Source of the DNA: Brachycybe producta
Taxonomy: Eukaryota > Arthropoda > Diplopoda > Playtdesmida > Andrognathidae
Length of the DNA: 64,000 nt
Reading direction: 5' to 3'
Assembly: GCA_036925085.1 (NCBI GenBank)
Contig: JAUPFP010000004.1
Span: 1,006,001-1,070,000 of the forward strand
Made by a program: the position numbers and the translations under genes. How positions within the stretch are numbered: position 1 is the stretch's first letter; each line of letters starts with the position of its first letter. The notes under the pieces are model-generated. The model was not told where the DNA came from and did no database searches. It saw only the letters and a list, made by a program, of their open reading frames with translations. This document shows, in pieces, positions 14,607 to 41,108 of this stretch.

Positions 14607-14788
14607 CAATTCAAGAAGAAAAAACAAACTTGGCACTTGAAGTTCAACTTGAACTTTCTGAACCAACTTTTCTCATAAAAAAAACATTATTTTAATGAGA
14701 ATCCTTGAACATTAGTTTATTTAAGTTGGAAACCTGCTAGGATTCCTAGAATTCAGGTTCAAGTGCCAAGTTCCTTTTTCTCAATTTG
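14607..14788. repeat. Fold-back element E
   Basis: The left arm (14607-14640) contains AAACTTGGCACTTGA and the right arm (14759-14788) contains TCAAGTGCCAAGTT, with A/T tracts mirrored as well. A related half copy lies at 20395-20465. It is probably a small non-autonomous element. Confidence 0.6.
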
Positions 14789-15433
14789 CGCCTATTTTTT
14801 ATTTTATGACTAAAATGAGCGTAACTGCCCCTTAAAAACGGCAATCACTGCAGACATATTTGTATTGCAGAAAAAAACCTAATCATGTTCAAACTACTAT
14901 ATTTATATGAATTTCTCTTTACTCAAGTAAAGTTTCTACATGATCTGATAAATTTTTTTTATTAATGAATGTATGTATATGTGAATGGGTCCTACATATT
15001 GTGATTGTCAATTTATGTGTTGATTCTTTTCCCCCTTTTTATGCATAAATATTAAAATGTATCGTGTTAGGACCTTAAGGCGTTGAAGCTGAAGACATTG
15101 TTCTAGAAATTTACGGTGCATTTCTTTTTTTTTCCTTATTAATTATTACAACTGTGTAATAGAAATGATATCATGTACGATGGCATGTGTCCAAAGCAGC
15201 CGTCTTTTACAATATCAGTTCACACATACATAATATTCATAAATGTATAAAACACATCTACATTAATATATTCATAAGTGACCGCGAATTCGACACTAAA
15301 AAATATTTCTCAAACTTAATTTTTTTTTACAAAGTAAAATAGTAAATTCAAACAGTTTAATATCGTTATAATGTAAATTTATTTCATACATTGATGAATA
15401 TGAGGGGGGGGGGGGGTGATATTTGTTTGAAAA

Positions 15434-15650
15434 TTAGGGTTGGAACACACGGACCATCTTTTTTTTTTGAACACTTTTCGACTGAAAAATAAAGTCGAAT
15501 GTGGTTAATTTATGGTTTCAATGTGGTTGCAATTCATTTTTTATAAAACGGTTCAAATGGTCCATGGTGGTCGGTTTTTGACGACAACTCGACTTCATTT
15601 TGCCTTTGAAAAGTGCTTCAAAAAGTAGTCTTGTGTGCCAAGAGCCTTAA
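15434..15650. repeat. Fold-back element D
   Basis: The termini TTAGGGTTGGAACACACGGA and its diverged inverse (ending TGTGTGCCAAGAGCCTTAA) enclose a second inverted pair (GAACACTTTTC / GAAAAGTGCTTC). The size is about 217 bases with no ORF. The TTA/TTAA at the ends may be target duplication or part of the terminus. Confidence 0.65.
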
Positions 15651-18480
15651 TGGTTCTCTTATATGTGGCTCGCGAGCCAATAGAAGAACTATCAGACTGT
15701 ATGCAAATTCAGTAAATTCAATTTATTGATTTTGAATTGGAGATGTGTTTATAGAACTACTTGATTAAATTTTAAATTATTAACTATCTGACAAGTGACA
15801 TATCGTTTAAAGAATAAATTTTCAGTTTACAAACACTTTATATTTACGTAATTACAGTTGTAAAGTTTATTAGGCCTATAAATAAAGATACAAATTTTTA
15901 AAAAAAAATATTGTGTAAGCAACAAAAAAATGGGGAGTTATTTCAATTGTAACGAACAAAAACTATTACAGTGGGTGTCGTTTCTATTATTATTATTATT
16001 AGAATTAGTAGTAGTAATAGTAAACGAAAATATTAGTTAGTATACTTTAAGCAAATGCGGTTTGTTTTTCTCGATTTACTTTTTTTCCCCCCAACTTTTT
16101 TGATGTTGTTGTTGTTGTTGTTGTTGAGGTTTTCTAATATTTTAATATATGCAAATTATTTGACAAAATAATGTCAGTTCTCAGTTATTCTGTATACAAT
16201 TTTCATTAAAAGAGGCTTCTTCTTTTTTCTTTCTTTTTATCCAACTTTTTGTCCCTTTTATTTTTTTCTAATGCTTTATATGCATAAACAATTTTTTTTA
16301 TAGAAATTGTTTGTTTAGACACACGAATCCAAATAAACGTAAAAACATAAAGATGGTCTAATTTACAGTTCTCATTAGCATATTTCTCAGCATTGATTGA
16401 TTTTTTTTAACTTCATTTATAAAGATTTCACTTATGTCCATAGATTATAGAATTTTAAGTGGTTTTTTCTTTCTTCTTTTCTTTATGACGTAAATCTCAT
16501 TTGTTTGATTCCGACTAAAAACATTATCAAAGATTCAAAAAAAAATGACCAGTTTTTTTTTTACATTTTTGAAGTCCAAAGTTGAGAATTTTATAAAGAT
16601 GATGATGATTATTCTGGTGATGATGATGATGTTGATGATGATGATGAATATGAAGATTTGAAAAGTAAATCCATTTTCGCTCTTATAATTATAGGAATGA
16701 CATTGAATTATTATAATTTTCCATAATGTTTCTATAATTGTAAAAAATTAAACAATAACAACAACACAAAACATTGTCCATAATTATAAAATCACCTTAG
16801 TGTTTTGAAAGTGTTTTATGAAAATTAAAAAAATGGTCACGAAAAAGTTGTATAAATTTAATAATTCTGAATACATATTTTAGAAAATTATGCAAAAAAA
16901 AAACAACCACCAAATGCGAAAAAGTACTGTAATTATTAGATGCGATATTTTATTTTCTCACTGTAATTAAATACATCATTGTTGCAGCACAGGGCTGAGA
17001 AATTTTTGAACAAAAAATATACAAATTATGAAATTATTCGAGATTCAAAATAATGACAGGTTTTAAGCTATTTAGGTTGCAATATTCAAAGGAGTTTTAT
17101 TTTAATTATGCTAATTTGCTTGACCAATGTTAAAATTCATTGTCCTCAAGAATTTTCATTATTCAGGAACATCTTTCGGCTTTAAGAAAAATTGTTTGCT
17201 TTTCTGAATACGTTCTTCAGGTATTGAGATATTTTCATGACATGTTGGATTGCCGTTTGGTAGCTAAAGCCATTTGAGCAACTTTGAAATCGCCAAATTA
17301 AGCATGTTTCATGACACGTGCAACTCTGGAGTGTCGCTAGGTGTCTGAAGTATTTCTTGTCGCTCAGAAACCCATAAAACCACAAATAAAACATATCACA
17401 TAATTGAGAAAACATTAACCTGCCTCCATAATATGTTTTATCCCATTCAAACGCATAGAAAATGAGAAAAATGCCTTAATTGCAAGTGCAAATGATAAAT
17501 TGGTTTCTTCATTTTTTTTCTCTCGTTATCATTGACATACATGGCTGTGACGTTATTATCTTTTGCTACTATGCCAACGTCAATTCTAACGGAAACCGGA
17601 ATTGTACAGTTGTGTGTGCAATCAAGGCTTTTTTTTCTATTCTGAGCGTTCAAATGCGATACATTTTTTATTTTATTGTAATTAAGACGTTAAAAATATT
17701 TTTAAAAGCGGTTTTTTTTTTCTGAGCGACAATAATATTTAGTGATGCAAGCCCTATCGTTGTCACTTTGTTGAAACAATATCTAAATAAAAAGGCCCTT
17801 AAGCTATTATTTCAGAAAAAGAAAAAACAACACATTTGGTGGTTGTGCAATGTGCATGTTACTTATAGTAAGTATTCAGAACCAAGTAAATTCTTACTTA
17901 TGCAGGTAACATAAACATAAATGAGAAGATTACGGTATATTGGTTGAAATAGAAAAAAAAGTCAAACACACACACACACACCTATAAGTACATACACTCA
18001 CTCAGACATCACAAAAAAAGACCAAATTTAGGACCAAAGTCTGTACACTCTCAATAAAATATAGAGCGAAGTGGAGGATTTTCTTCTTCTTCCTCTTCTT
18101 TGTTATTGATTCTTTTTGTTGTCGTTGTTGTTGTTGTTAAACAAAGTTCTTTTTTCTCTGTCAAATTCATCAAACAGTTTGAAAAGTACTTGTGTATACG
18201 TTTACATATTGAAGATGAGTTTTTTTGGTGTATGTGTGAAGATGTTTATTCGTTTTTTTTGAATATGATGAATAGTGAAAGAAGCTAAAATAAAAGAGTA
18301 TTTGAAGATTGAGGCAGAAAAAAAAAGAAACAGAAGATGAATCCGATTTATGAAATAAAAATTCCTGAAAGGAAGGAAAAAGAGAAGTTAAGGTGGATGG
18401 TGGAGAGTTGCGGTGGTTGGTGGTGGTCTTGAGAAATACGTTTCTTCGTTCTATTTTATTTTCAATTTTTGCCTTTAGGA
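15651..18480. other. 3' flank and probable 3' UTR of Pitx
   Basis: No protein-coding segment is recognised. The part next to 18481 is probably 3' untranslated sequence of the minus-strand Pitx gene. A minus-strand AATAAA lies at 18245-18250 and further TTTATT words (plus strand) lie around 17.66 kb. ATG/GAT trinucleotide runs sit at about 16.60-16.65 kb. Confidence 0.45.
18245..18250 (-). other. Candidate Pitx polyadenylation signal
   Basis: The plus-strand TTTATT reads AATAAA on the minus strand, about 230 bases after the Pitx stop codon. The hexamer is common by chance in AT-rich DNA, so this is only a candidate. Confidence 0.3.
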
Positions 18481-31510
<13,030 letters not shown>

Positions 31511-32584
31511 TTATCAATTAGGTTGGATTATGAGGTAGTGACTGGAATGGTTGTGCTGCTAAGCCAACCGATTTTTGCAGCTTTAGTCAAATACCTTGCA
31601 AAATAATCGCTTTTGGGTGATATGCTGCTATTGCTGCTACTATATACCGTTGCTGATGCTGCTTCTTCTTCTTCTACTTCTTTTGCTACACTCAAGACAC
31701 GTGTGTTTATATACGAACATATATGAAGACACGCACAACATACACACTTTTAACTATATGGAAAATCTTTTTTTTTCTTCTTCTTCTTCTTCTTGTCGTC
31801 TTTTTGCCCCCTTTTTTCTTTCAAATATTATTACAACAGGAGAAAACCTTTTATAAGATGATGATGAGGATGTTGCGTCTTCCTTTTCGTTTGTTGCTCT
31901 CACCAAGGACTCACTGATGATGTGGCTGACCAAGTCAATGTTGAGATGATGTTGATGATGATGATGATGATGGCCAAAGATGACATCATCTTATGTGGAT
32001 ATATATCTAATAACAACAACCACACACTGACACCATACACTTGCCAAAAAGGTGAACACTTTTTTTTTCTCTCCACTCTTTCTCTCGTTTGAAAAGTGCA
32101 AAAGATGCCAAAAAAAAGCAAACACTATATATATTTTTTTAATATATAAATTAAAAAATGCAGAAAAATAAATAAGATGCTTCTTATGCAATAATGTGAT
32201 ATAACTTTTTCGTGCTGCAAGAAAAACACAATATACGAAAATATATATGAAGGAAAATTGAAAAAAAAAAAAAGAAACAACAAAAGATCAATTAGAAGGA
32301 TGTTGGGCACAATTTTACTGTATACCAAAGTATATAATCTAGGTAAAGTTTACTCACGTTTTCTATTTTTATATTTTCACTTTTTCACTTTTTTTTTCTT
32401 TCTGAAACTACAGTTTTTATCTTCTTCAATGTTGGTTTCTTTTTTGTTTATGACCAAATAATAATATTATAAATTTTTCTTTGCCAACCTTATGTCGTTG
32501 CTTCAATAAGAGGTAGGTCCTATGACACTCATATTGCACCTTCAAAATAAAAACTGTTATTGGATGTTGTTCACTCTTTTAGAA

Positions 32585-32621
<37 letters not shown>

Positions 32622-32800
32622 GGTTGCACAAATATATATATATTTTTTTTTCATTCAAAAAATGATAAGAAGAAGAGAAAAAATTCCTTGTTTTTCAAAT
32701 CACAAGTTGCTCTTGTTGTTTTTTATGATATAAAATTTTATGTAGTCTTCGTTTTCATATATAATAATAATAATATCGCGACTCTCAGGTGCACTTTTTT

Positions 32801-32836
<36 letters not shown>

Positions 32837-35651
32837 CACTCTTGTTGTTCTTTTTAAACTACCTGTATGTTAAGAAATCACCACCATATAAGCTTAGACA
32901 CACATATATGTGGACATGTATGGTCTCTTCTACTCTCTTTCTATGTAGATGATGATGATGATGATGACTTTAAAACAGTAGGAGATGTAGTATTTTTTGG
33001 TGATGAGGAGGAATAGAAGGAGGGGTTCCCTTTGACGTGATGGTGGTGGTGGTGGTCGTTTTGCATGCTTGTTGTATATTGCAGTAAAGTGGGGAGGTAG
33101 GCGTATATTCATCAGGTCGCCATGCAAAGGCAGATTCACCCCACCCTATACATACATATATACTATATAGAATAAATATATATATATATTACTATATACT
33201 ATATAGCTGCATCTTTCTACATCACCACCTAACCATTTTTTTTCTCCTGCACTAAGCTCCACCTTGATTGGATGTGCATGACGTCATATATGTGTTTGGT
33301 GCAATCACAGATGCCCATGAAGGCCCTCCTCGCCCTCGCCCCCACCTCCTCTATAAGCCCTTCTCAGTTTGCTACCATTTGTTTTGATTGGATAATGCTT
33401 CACCGTCGTTGGCAGCCAAATAACGCAATCCCATATAGTTCGTTGTCTGTCTGAACGAATGGTGATGATGATTGCATAGAATCTCTCTTTTCTTTTTCTC
33501 TCTCCCCTCCATCTTTTTTTTTTCTTTCATCTCTGGGTGGTCTGCATACCGATATGTATTTTTCACCCAACCACCCATATAAACTCCCTCCACCCTCACT
33601 TTTTTTCATATAAAAAATCCTCCTCACTTTCGAGCATCTTTCTATTGCATTCATGGCTTCTGTGTTTTTTTCATTGCATATGTATATATATATACAAAGA
33701 ATAGAAGACAACAACACTCTTCATTTATAATTCATTCCAGTACAGCATCCATTTTCATTTTCATTTTATACAACAATGTCAGTGGTAGGCAACACTATAG
33801 CAAAGTAGCTTAGGTCTATATTTAAAAGCCGAACCAATTGTACTTTGTGTGCTCCAAAATACAATTGCTCAAGGTTTAATACCTGGAATTATTGTTCAAC
33901 AATTGTATCAGAATACAATAATATATAAAAACAATGGAAATAAAAGAAGAAAAAAAACCTAACTTGATTAATATATTCTTCCTTTACTACTAATATATAG
34001 GATCACTATACATAGTCCTCTTATAGTAAATATACAAGAAGGTTATTGTAGGTACACATTTGCCCTAATAATGGACCACTAATTCATGAAATGGGTTGTA
34101 GCCCTATATATACTGTATATACTAACATGATAACAGATCTTGTTGTATTTTATGTGTGTTTAATGATGTGATTTGTAAGAATTTAAGCTTTGTAGTCCTT
34201 TTAAGAAAGCCAAGCAAATCTGTAGGATTTAGATCTATGAGTCCTGGTATAAACTCTATATTGGGAAAAATCCATAGCCTCTTATAAGAATGGGATTACT
34301 CCTAGTTAGGATTGATAAAAAACAGCTTTACGAAGTGAACGTTTATTATTTGCAATTCCTTTTTTTATGTTAGAAATACTACATGAAAAAAAGAAAGGTC
34401 CTTAGTTAAATATTTATGCCTAAAATATATCTAATGACTCAAATGCGATATCGGAATTTATTCCAAATGGAAGCAATATATTGCTTTTTAGTGATTTACT
34501 TGTCTGAACTGTCGGCAACTGGACGGTCCAATATGATGTACAGGGCACCCATGGGATGTCCTTTACAGGACACCGACTGTTTTTTTAATTCATGTTTATT
34601 ATACGCCTAAAGGATGGTAGGTCTAGTTTACCTTTTTATAGGTAGATCTATACGTTTTTGGTTAAAAATAAATAGATATGATTCAGAATTGATAATTTTA
34701 CTTGAAATGCAATTTGCGTGAAAAATGAATTTCCTTTTTTTTATGCTATTCTTATAAGTTATAATCCTCCCTTTCTACTTTTTTGTGTGTGTTTTGCCAA
34801 TACGTTCATATATATTGTCCCCTTCACCCCTCCAGTCTGTAATCCTGGTAGAATAATTTAGTCCACTTGATCGCCTTTTAATGTTAACCACCGCCTAAAC
34901 AAAACAAGTCGCTTCTTCTCAATAGAAACGCGGTATAATTGGCATTGTCTGCTTTCAATCCCATGAGAATCTCAATATAAAAGAGCATACAAAATTGAAT
35001 GCAATGGCAATGGTCATTCTTGACCACTTCAAATGTTTTGTTTGCAAAGAGATCTTCAACCTTTTTTTGTACCTTTTGCTTACAAAAACAGCTTTATTTA
35101 GGCCGTATAGCTGTTTAGCTTCTTATAATTTTTCACTTTCTCTGGAAAAAAAAATATGACATTTTTCGTCATTGTAAAAAATAAAGACATCATTAGATCA
35201 ATAATTAATGTATCAAATGCGAGAAGTTTGTTTAACATATGCCATTGAAAATTGATCATTTTACACTAAAATCAGCTGTTCGGTTTTTTTTACCTATTTT
35301 TTGTTGTATTCATATCATCAAGTAAGACCATATGGATAGATATACAAGGTGGCGCATTTAAAACGTTCCATATTTAAAAGTGAATAAGCCTAAAACACTG
35401 TAAAAGTTACAAAGTTGAAAGTTGTTCAAACATTTTTTTTGCAAATGAAGAATGAAACATATTGATAAGAAATTTACGTGGTTATTGTATTTTGGAATGA
35501 CAAATAAGTTATAAAAAATAAAGGACTATGACAATTGGTACTATAATAAACTATTATAAATAATTATTCATATATAAAAAAGTTTATAAATTAGAACGTG
35601 TATCACAAAATACAGAAAAATGTTATAGAACATTATCACAAGTGTCATTAC
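31511..35651. other. Pitx upstream region, microsatellite-rich
   Basis: No coding exon is recognised. It is rich in CTT, GAT and GGT trinucleotides (for example about 31.66-31.80, 31.95-31.97, 32.95-32.97 kb) and CT runs (32.59, 32.81 kb). The 5' UTR and promoter of Pitx must lie here or further right; a candidate is listed at 33262-33391. Confidence 0.5.
33262..33391 (-). promoter_or_regulatory. Candidate promoter: two CCAAT boxes and a CRE
   Basis: On the minus strand CCAATCAA occurs at 33264-33271 and again at 33384-33391. A perfect palindromic CRE, TGACGTCA, is at 33279-33286, and C-rich tracts (on plus) lie between. This GC-richer island in AT-rich DNA lies 1.8 kb upstream of the Pitx ATG. 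Orientation and target gene are inferred; there is no transcript evidence. Confidence 0.3.
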
Positions 35652-35886
35652 TAGGGTTCGGATTGTTATGCAACATCAAGCAAAATGTTTCTCATTTGTG
35701 GCCCAAGTGCCAATTGTGAAGTAATCATCATCATTACAACAACTGCAATAATGCTTTTTATAATAATAAACTGGTTAGAAAACAGATGTCTGATTACTAT
35801 CCTTTGACGACTAGAGTTCTACCCTCTAACCAGTGATTTGATTAAAAACATCAATGTTGCTTTATATTTCATTAAAATCTGAGCCC
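35652..35886. repeat. Family A palindromic element, copy A4
   Basis: The left terminus is TAGGGTTCGGATTGTTATGC and the right end is AAAATCTGAGCCCTGG. The inner arms ACTGGTTAGAA and TCTAACCAGT flank the loop. It is slightly shorter than other copies because part of the right arm (the CACAATTGGCAC...GAGAAAC module) is missing. Confidence 0.8.
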
Positions 35887-37158
35887 TGGTACATTTTTTG
35901 GATAATGATTTATTTTGTTATTGAAGTACTTTTGCTTCAGGAAATGATTTTGTTACTTAATGACCAATATATTTATTTAAACAACAGCCTAAAATTCCAA
36001 ATATGTAATTATTATAAAAAATTGAGAGATTCAACTTTAAATTCGAGACGTTTTAAGTGCGCCATCTAGTATTTCTCTACATAAGGGGTTGAGAAAAGAA
36101 AAGAATGGATTGATGATGATAAGGGGCTGGAACCAAAGGGGCTATACGGTGTATAAATGTATCTAAATGTAACCCCCTTCTGTATACATTGCATAATATG
36201 CTGTCATGATGTCTCAGCCCGTCTTGGACTCAATTAATCCTCTACCAAATTTGGCGTAAAAGTAGAACATATGATGATTTGTCCAGTGTCTATATAAATT
36301 CTCTATCAGCTTTTATTATGCAGAATAACCTCCTCCTCCTCCTCCCTTCAAAATAAACCTTACATGTCCACTGCAAAAAAAAAAAGTAAAAGAGAACTTG
36401 AACCTAGTATAGGGTTATGCTAATATTGTGGGTATAAAATACAATCAAGACTTTTCTAACCTCGATTCAGTTTCTGGAATATATATAAGGGGGTGCCCCA
36501 ATATATACTATACAGGTCACATCGACACTGAAGGATAAAAAAAAAGCTGATCTGTTTTGAGAGAAAAAAAAGGGGGGATTTAAATATGTAGGGCGATTTT
36601 GCAAAGGAAAACAGATCGGAGGGAAGGATGTTTGGGTTTGGGGTGGGTTTGAATCGATTGGATTTCTAACCCGGACATTCAAAACTAGGGGCGTGTATGT
36701 GTTCGCGTTGCAGCATCTTTCTTAGAGATCATCGATGATGAACAATATGATGATGATGATGGTGATGTTCTAAAGGGGGAGAAAAAGAATGTTGGTGATG
36801 CATTTATATAATGCACAATAAAGTCTATACTCATCATGAGGCGATTACCCAGTCCACAAAATTAACATATAAAATAGAAAGGGGACACGTATTGTTTTCT
36901 TTTTTTTTTGCACCCATCTAACTCCATATGTGTTTGTGTGTGTTAAAACCATCTGGGTACCTGTCATCGTCACCACCAAAATTTGGTAAAATGCAACCCG
37001 TTTTTAAAAGGCTTTTTTATATTTTACCAGAACAAAAATCCAAGACAAATTTTTAATCATTATTTGACTATTCAGATAAAGATTGGTCTTGAATTATTGG
37101 TTTTTAAGCTATATCTTTGAAATGGTGCAGCAAACTAGGTTAAAAGAATTTGTGTTCA

Positions 37159-37465
37159 GTGGCGCTGATCTAGCGCCAAACTGAACAAAAACGCCAAACT
37201 GAATAATCGCCAAACCTCCATATTAAGGCTACCTGCAACTATCAAAAATAGTAACCATTTAGTGTGCAATAAGGCGAAAGGCTGTACATAGAGGCTAAAT
37301 CATGAAATATACCATGACTCCATAATCTAAAAAACTGAATAGGCGCTAAATTGCTTAAAAGCCAAATGGAATAAGTGTCAAATTGAACAAACGCCATACG
37401 TTTGTTCGTTTTGACGTTTGTTCAATTTCAGTTATTTGTTTGACGTTTGCGTAATTTTTTCGCTT
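37159..37465. repeat. Fold-back element built on a GCCAAACTGAAC motif
   Basis: The left part repeats GCCAAACTGAA/GCCAAATGGAA words. The right part has the inverse (CGTTTGTTC, GACGTTTGTTCAATTTCAG). The two meet at a tight hairpin centre around 37390-37400 (ACAAACGCCATACGTTTGT). There is no ORF, and I see no second copy in the window. Confidence 0.6.
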
Positions 37466-37504
37466 AATCAGTTGCTTCTTTTAAAAAAAAAAAGTAATTC
37501 TAAA

Positions 37505-37765
37505 AAAAACCTAAGACGTTTTATGAATAGCTGATTTTTGAGCTCTGGTTATTCTGCGTTTCAGAAACAACACTATAATGAGGAATTGAAAGGGTGTTAA
37601 AAACTAGAATGATAGCTGTAACCATTTAATATAGTACTATATATTTATTTTAATATGTTTCAAAATAAACTATTCGTCTGCTTAAAGTTGTGTCGTTTTC
37701 AAACTCGCATAAAAAGCTTATTTTAGAAGACAGAATAACCAGAATTCAAGGGGTGTTTAACTGAA
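37505..37765. repeat. Family B fold-back repeat, copy B6
   Basis: The left end is GACGTTTTATGAATAGCTGA followed by CTCTGGTTATTCTGCG. The right end is CAGAATAACCAGAATTCAAG followed by GGTGTTTAACTG. The middle of the right arm is shortened compared with B3. Confidence 0.75.
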
Positions 37766-38570
37766 CCACCTGAAGATCTATTTGAAACTAAAAAAAATAA
37801 TGGAATGTGCATTTTGTATTTATGTGACGACATTTATATAAAAAAGCATTTAAGTGTTTTTGGACATAGTGGAGGTCCATTGAGAGCCACTTATATTAGA
37901 CCATTTCAGTCATTTACATTGAGGGTGGGGAGTGTGGGGTGGGGGAGGGGGGTCCTGAACTTAAAATATTTTTTAACCACAAGTGAAATAATATAAAATT
38001 TAAAATTTAAAATGTGAATTTAGGTATTGGCTGAGTATATCACCTGTTTTTCAGTTATTTTTTCGTGAGCGTATGTAGAAATGCATGAGTGTAATAACCT
38101 TTTGACCTCAATCACACGAAAACGTAGAAGAAGCATACAAGATAGGAGCAATGCGGTTTTATTGAAGGAAGCATGCCCATTGCCTATTTTCTGGAACCCT
38201 CTTTTTTAGGCTATAATATGTTTCTTCCTGATGAGAATGTTGCTATTGCAAATACATTCCAAAAAAAGAAAGAGTTAATGGTGATGACTCTGATGAGACA
38301 AAGATGCTAATAAATTCTTATTGTCTTCATCCAAAATAAGGTTTTATTGGAGCTTAGACCGCCGAAAAAAATGGACATCAACCTACAGGGCACCTCATAC
38401 CTATATTTAGTTAAAAACATAGGTTACTATTTATGACCACAAAATTATCGGGTCCATTCACCTGTTTTTTTTTTGGGGGGGGGGGGGGGGTGGAGAGGGG
38501 GTAAAATCTTGCGGTTGGCCGCAATATACACTGGTCAATTGTAAACTCAAATGTGTTCTTCTTCTGATGA

Positions 38571-38604
<34 letters not shown>

Positions 38605-39052
38605 TGGTGATGGTCAGTTCATATTCACACACGTTGCAATATAGAACACACCTGCAGGAACAAATGTAAATTAATTAACTTAATATATTGTCACATATAT
38701 GCTCTGATTAAAATAATTATTTTCTCATCACAGGAATTTGAACTCTTATTTTTTTAAAGTTAAAATTCATTCATTTATACTGTAGATTATATTAATTATT
38801 ATATTAAATTTATAAAAAAATGGTAGATTTTTTTTTCAAAGTCATTATGTATTTTTTTTTTGCTTTTCAAATAAGCATATATTATATGGAATATGAGGCA
38901 TGTTTCAAAATGAAAGCACAGCTGATGTATTTCTCACTTTTGTTGACGCAGTAATAATGGAATTCACTTGAATGAAAACAAACGATTTTAAAGGGAGCGT
39001 GTTCAAGTGTGCACGGGTTTTGTTTTGTGTTTCAAATAAAAAAAAACATGGG

Positions 39053-39095
<43 letters not shown>

Positions 39096-40779
39096 TATAT
39101 ATAATTTATTACTATTCTTCTTTATTTTAAAAATCAAAACCTCTTGCTTGGCTTATTTACTGGATTATTCTGGAATTTATTTCTAACATTTCTGTACAAC
39201 TCGATCACAATTGTTAGTTAAGTTTGGCATTTTTTATACTGAATAATGCTATGCAGAAATGAGGCAATATAAAAGTTTGTTTACCTGATTAGTCATTAAT
39301 ATTTCATCAGAACACTTGTTTTAAATAAAGGTAATGCCAATTAGTAAAAAATAAATTGGAATTATTGTCAGCACAAAAGAAAATCTATCAATGTGATGAT
39401 TATCATTGATCAATATTCCCTCTTTTATGTGCCTTTTTATATAAAATAACATAAACACAGTTTGTCACGAAAAATGCAGCTGTGATGACACTTGGAACAT
39501 GGTGGTAGCATGTACAGTAAGTAAGAGACCTTACTACAATAGAGGCCTATACTAAAAAAACATGATGTCCTTATATATATATGGAAACTGATTGAGCTTA
39601 AAATGTTATCCCCATAGAATATTATAAGGATGATGTGTCATTTCCAAAAAATAATAACAACAACAAAAAAGAATGAACATTGCATATGTTTTAGGCAATG
39701 TGTGCATTTTTGCAGGTTTTCTTTTGTTTCTTCTTGTCTTTTTTTTTGTTGGTTCTTTTTTTTTTCAGTAAATGAACTTGGTTCAGTTTGGTTTGTTCAA
39801 TTCAACACAATGTTTTTATTTCACTCCCTTTCTTTTGTATGTGTATGTATGTGTATGAGAGAGGAGAGAGAGAGAGAGAGTGTGTATTGTGTCGCACCAT
39901 TGGAAAGGAAAGGGGATCTGTTGGATGAGTGGATAAGCCACTTTCAGGAAGAATGACGCTCTGGATTATTTGACAAAGCTGTGACATTTCTTGTTGTTTT
40001 TATGCCCACTTTGTTTTCAATGAACATTATATATTTATATCTACAGTATATGAAGGTATACACACACATACGTATACATTATACAATATCTTAAGACCAA
40101 TTTTTCTTTACAGTTTGTTTTTCAGTCTTAGAAATTAGCATCATTTTCACACGAGTTGTTGTTGCAACACTTTTATATAGAATTGTTTAAGTCAATAAAA
40201 TAATTTATGGGGTATATCTTATTCTATAGGTAATGTAAGGTATAATTGTACTAATCCTTGAAAGAAGTCGTTTTTAAAATTGAGGTTTTTTCTTCTTCTT
40301 TTCTTGAATGAGTTGTGATTTATACTGTTATAATCATAAGATCTATAGTGACACATTTGAAGCTGAATTTGCTCAAAGAAATGTCATCTTTTTTTTAGGT
40401 TTTCTTGAGGGATTCGTTAAATCGTGAATCTTAAATGTTAGAATTGGACATGTTGTACTGATTAAGGCCAAAAGGCATGCATGGATTATAGGCTTTTGGT
40501 TTATGTGGATTACTTTATGGATTAACCTATTGTTTTTCAAATACAATTGAATTTTATTATACTGTAGAAAAGGACACACACACATACACATGTGTCTTAT
40601 ATTTGCAAACAATTAATTAATACCTCACAGTAGAAACATATTGTGTTTGTAGTTTATTTTGAAATATTTTCATCAAGAAAATTTCTTCAAGAAATTCAAA
40701 GTTTAAAAAAAAGTGTTGTAATAATATTAGATCTATAGAAAAATAAAGGTTTTTTCGCTGTTTGAAAATAGAATATTAC
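37766..40779. other. Intergenic, no gene recognised
   Basis: AT-rich with a G run (about 38475-38490), a GAT/GGT trinucleotide block at 38567-38603 (source of a spurious poly-His frame) and a TA run. I found no exon-like segment. Confidence 0.55.
39055..39092. repeat. (TA)n microsatellite
   Basis: A TA dinucleotide run of about 38 bases, followed by TACAGTATATA. Confidence 0.95.
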
Positions 40780-41108
40780 TAGGGCTAAGATTTGTATGCA
40801 ATATCAAGCAAATTTTTCTCAGTCGGTGGCTCAAAGTATTAATTGTGAAGTAACAATGGTTACAATCACGTTTAGATCAAAGGTTGATCTGAAAAAACCA
40901 TAATAATTGTTGGTTGATCATCTACCAACAACTATTATGGTTTTCTCATTCGAAAATACTGGTTAGAGGCTAGAACTATAGTTGACAACTGTTTGCAACA
41001 TGACATCTAGTCTCTAACCAACCTTTTTGAGTAGAAAAAATGGTAACATTAATCAATTGCTCTAATGATTGCTTCAATATTGGCACTTGGACCACACAAT
41101 CACAAACA
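40780..41108. repeat. Family A palindromic element, copy A5, with extra internal hairpin
   Basis: The left terminus is TAGGGCTAAGATTTGTATGC. The inner arms (CTGGTTAGAGGCTAGAAC / GTCTCTAACCA) are typical. The right end stops around GGACCACACAATCACAAAC without the usual GCATAAAAATCCGAGCCC, so it is truncated. The left arm contains an additional palindrome (AAACCATAATAATTGTTGG / CCAACAACTATTATGGTTT) not seen in other copies. Confidence 0.75.

Noticed and set aside
38411..38632. A frame with twelve consecutive His
   Set aside because: It translates a GAT/GGT trinucleotide repeat; there are no splice sites or homology around it.
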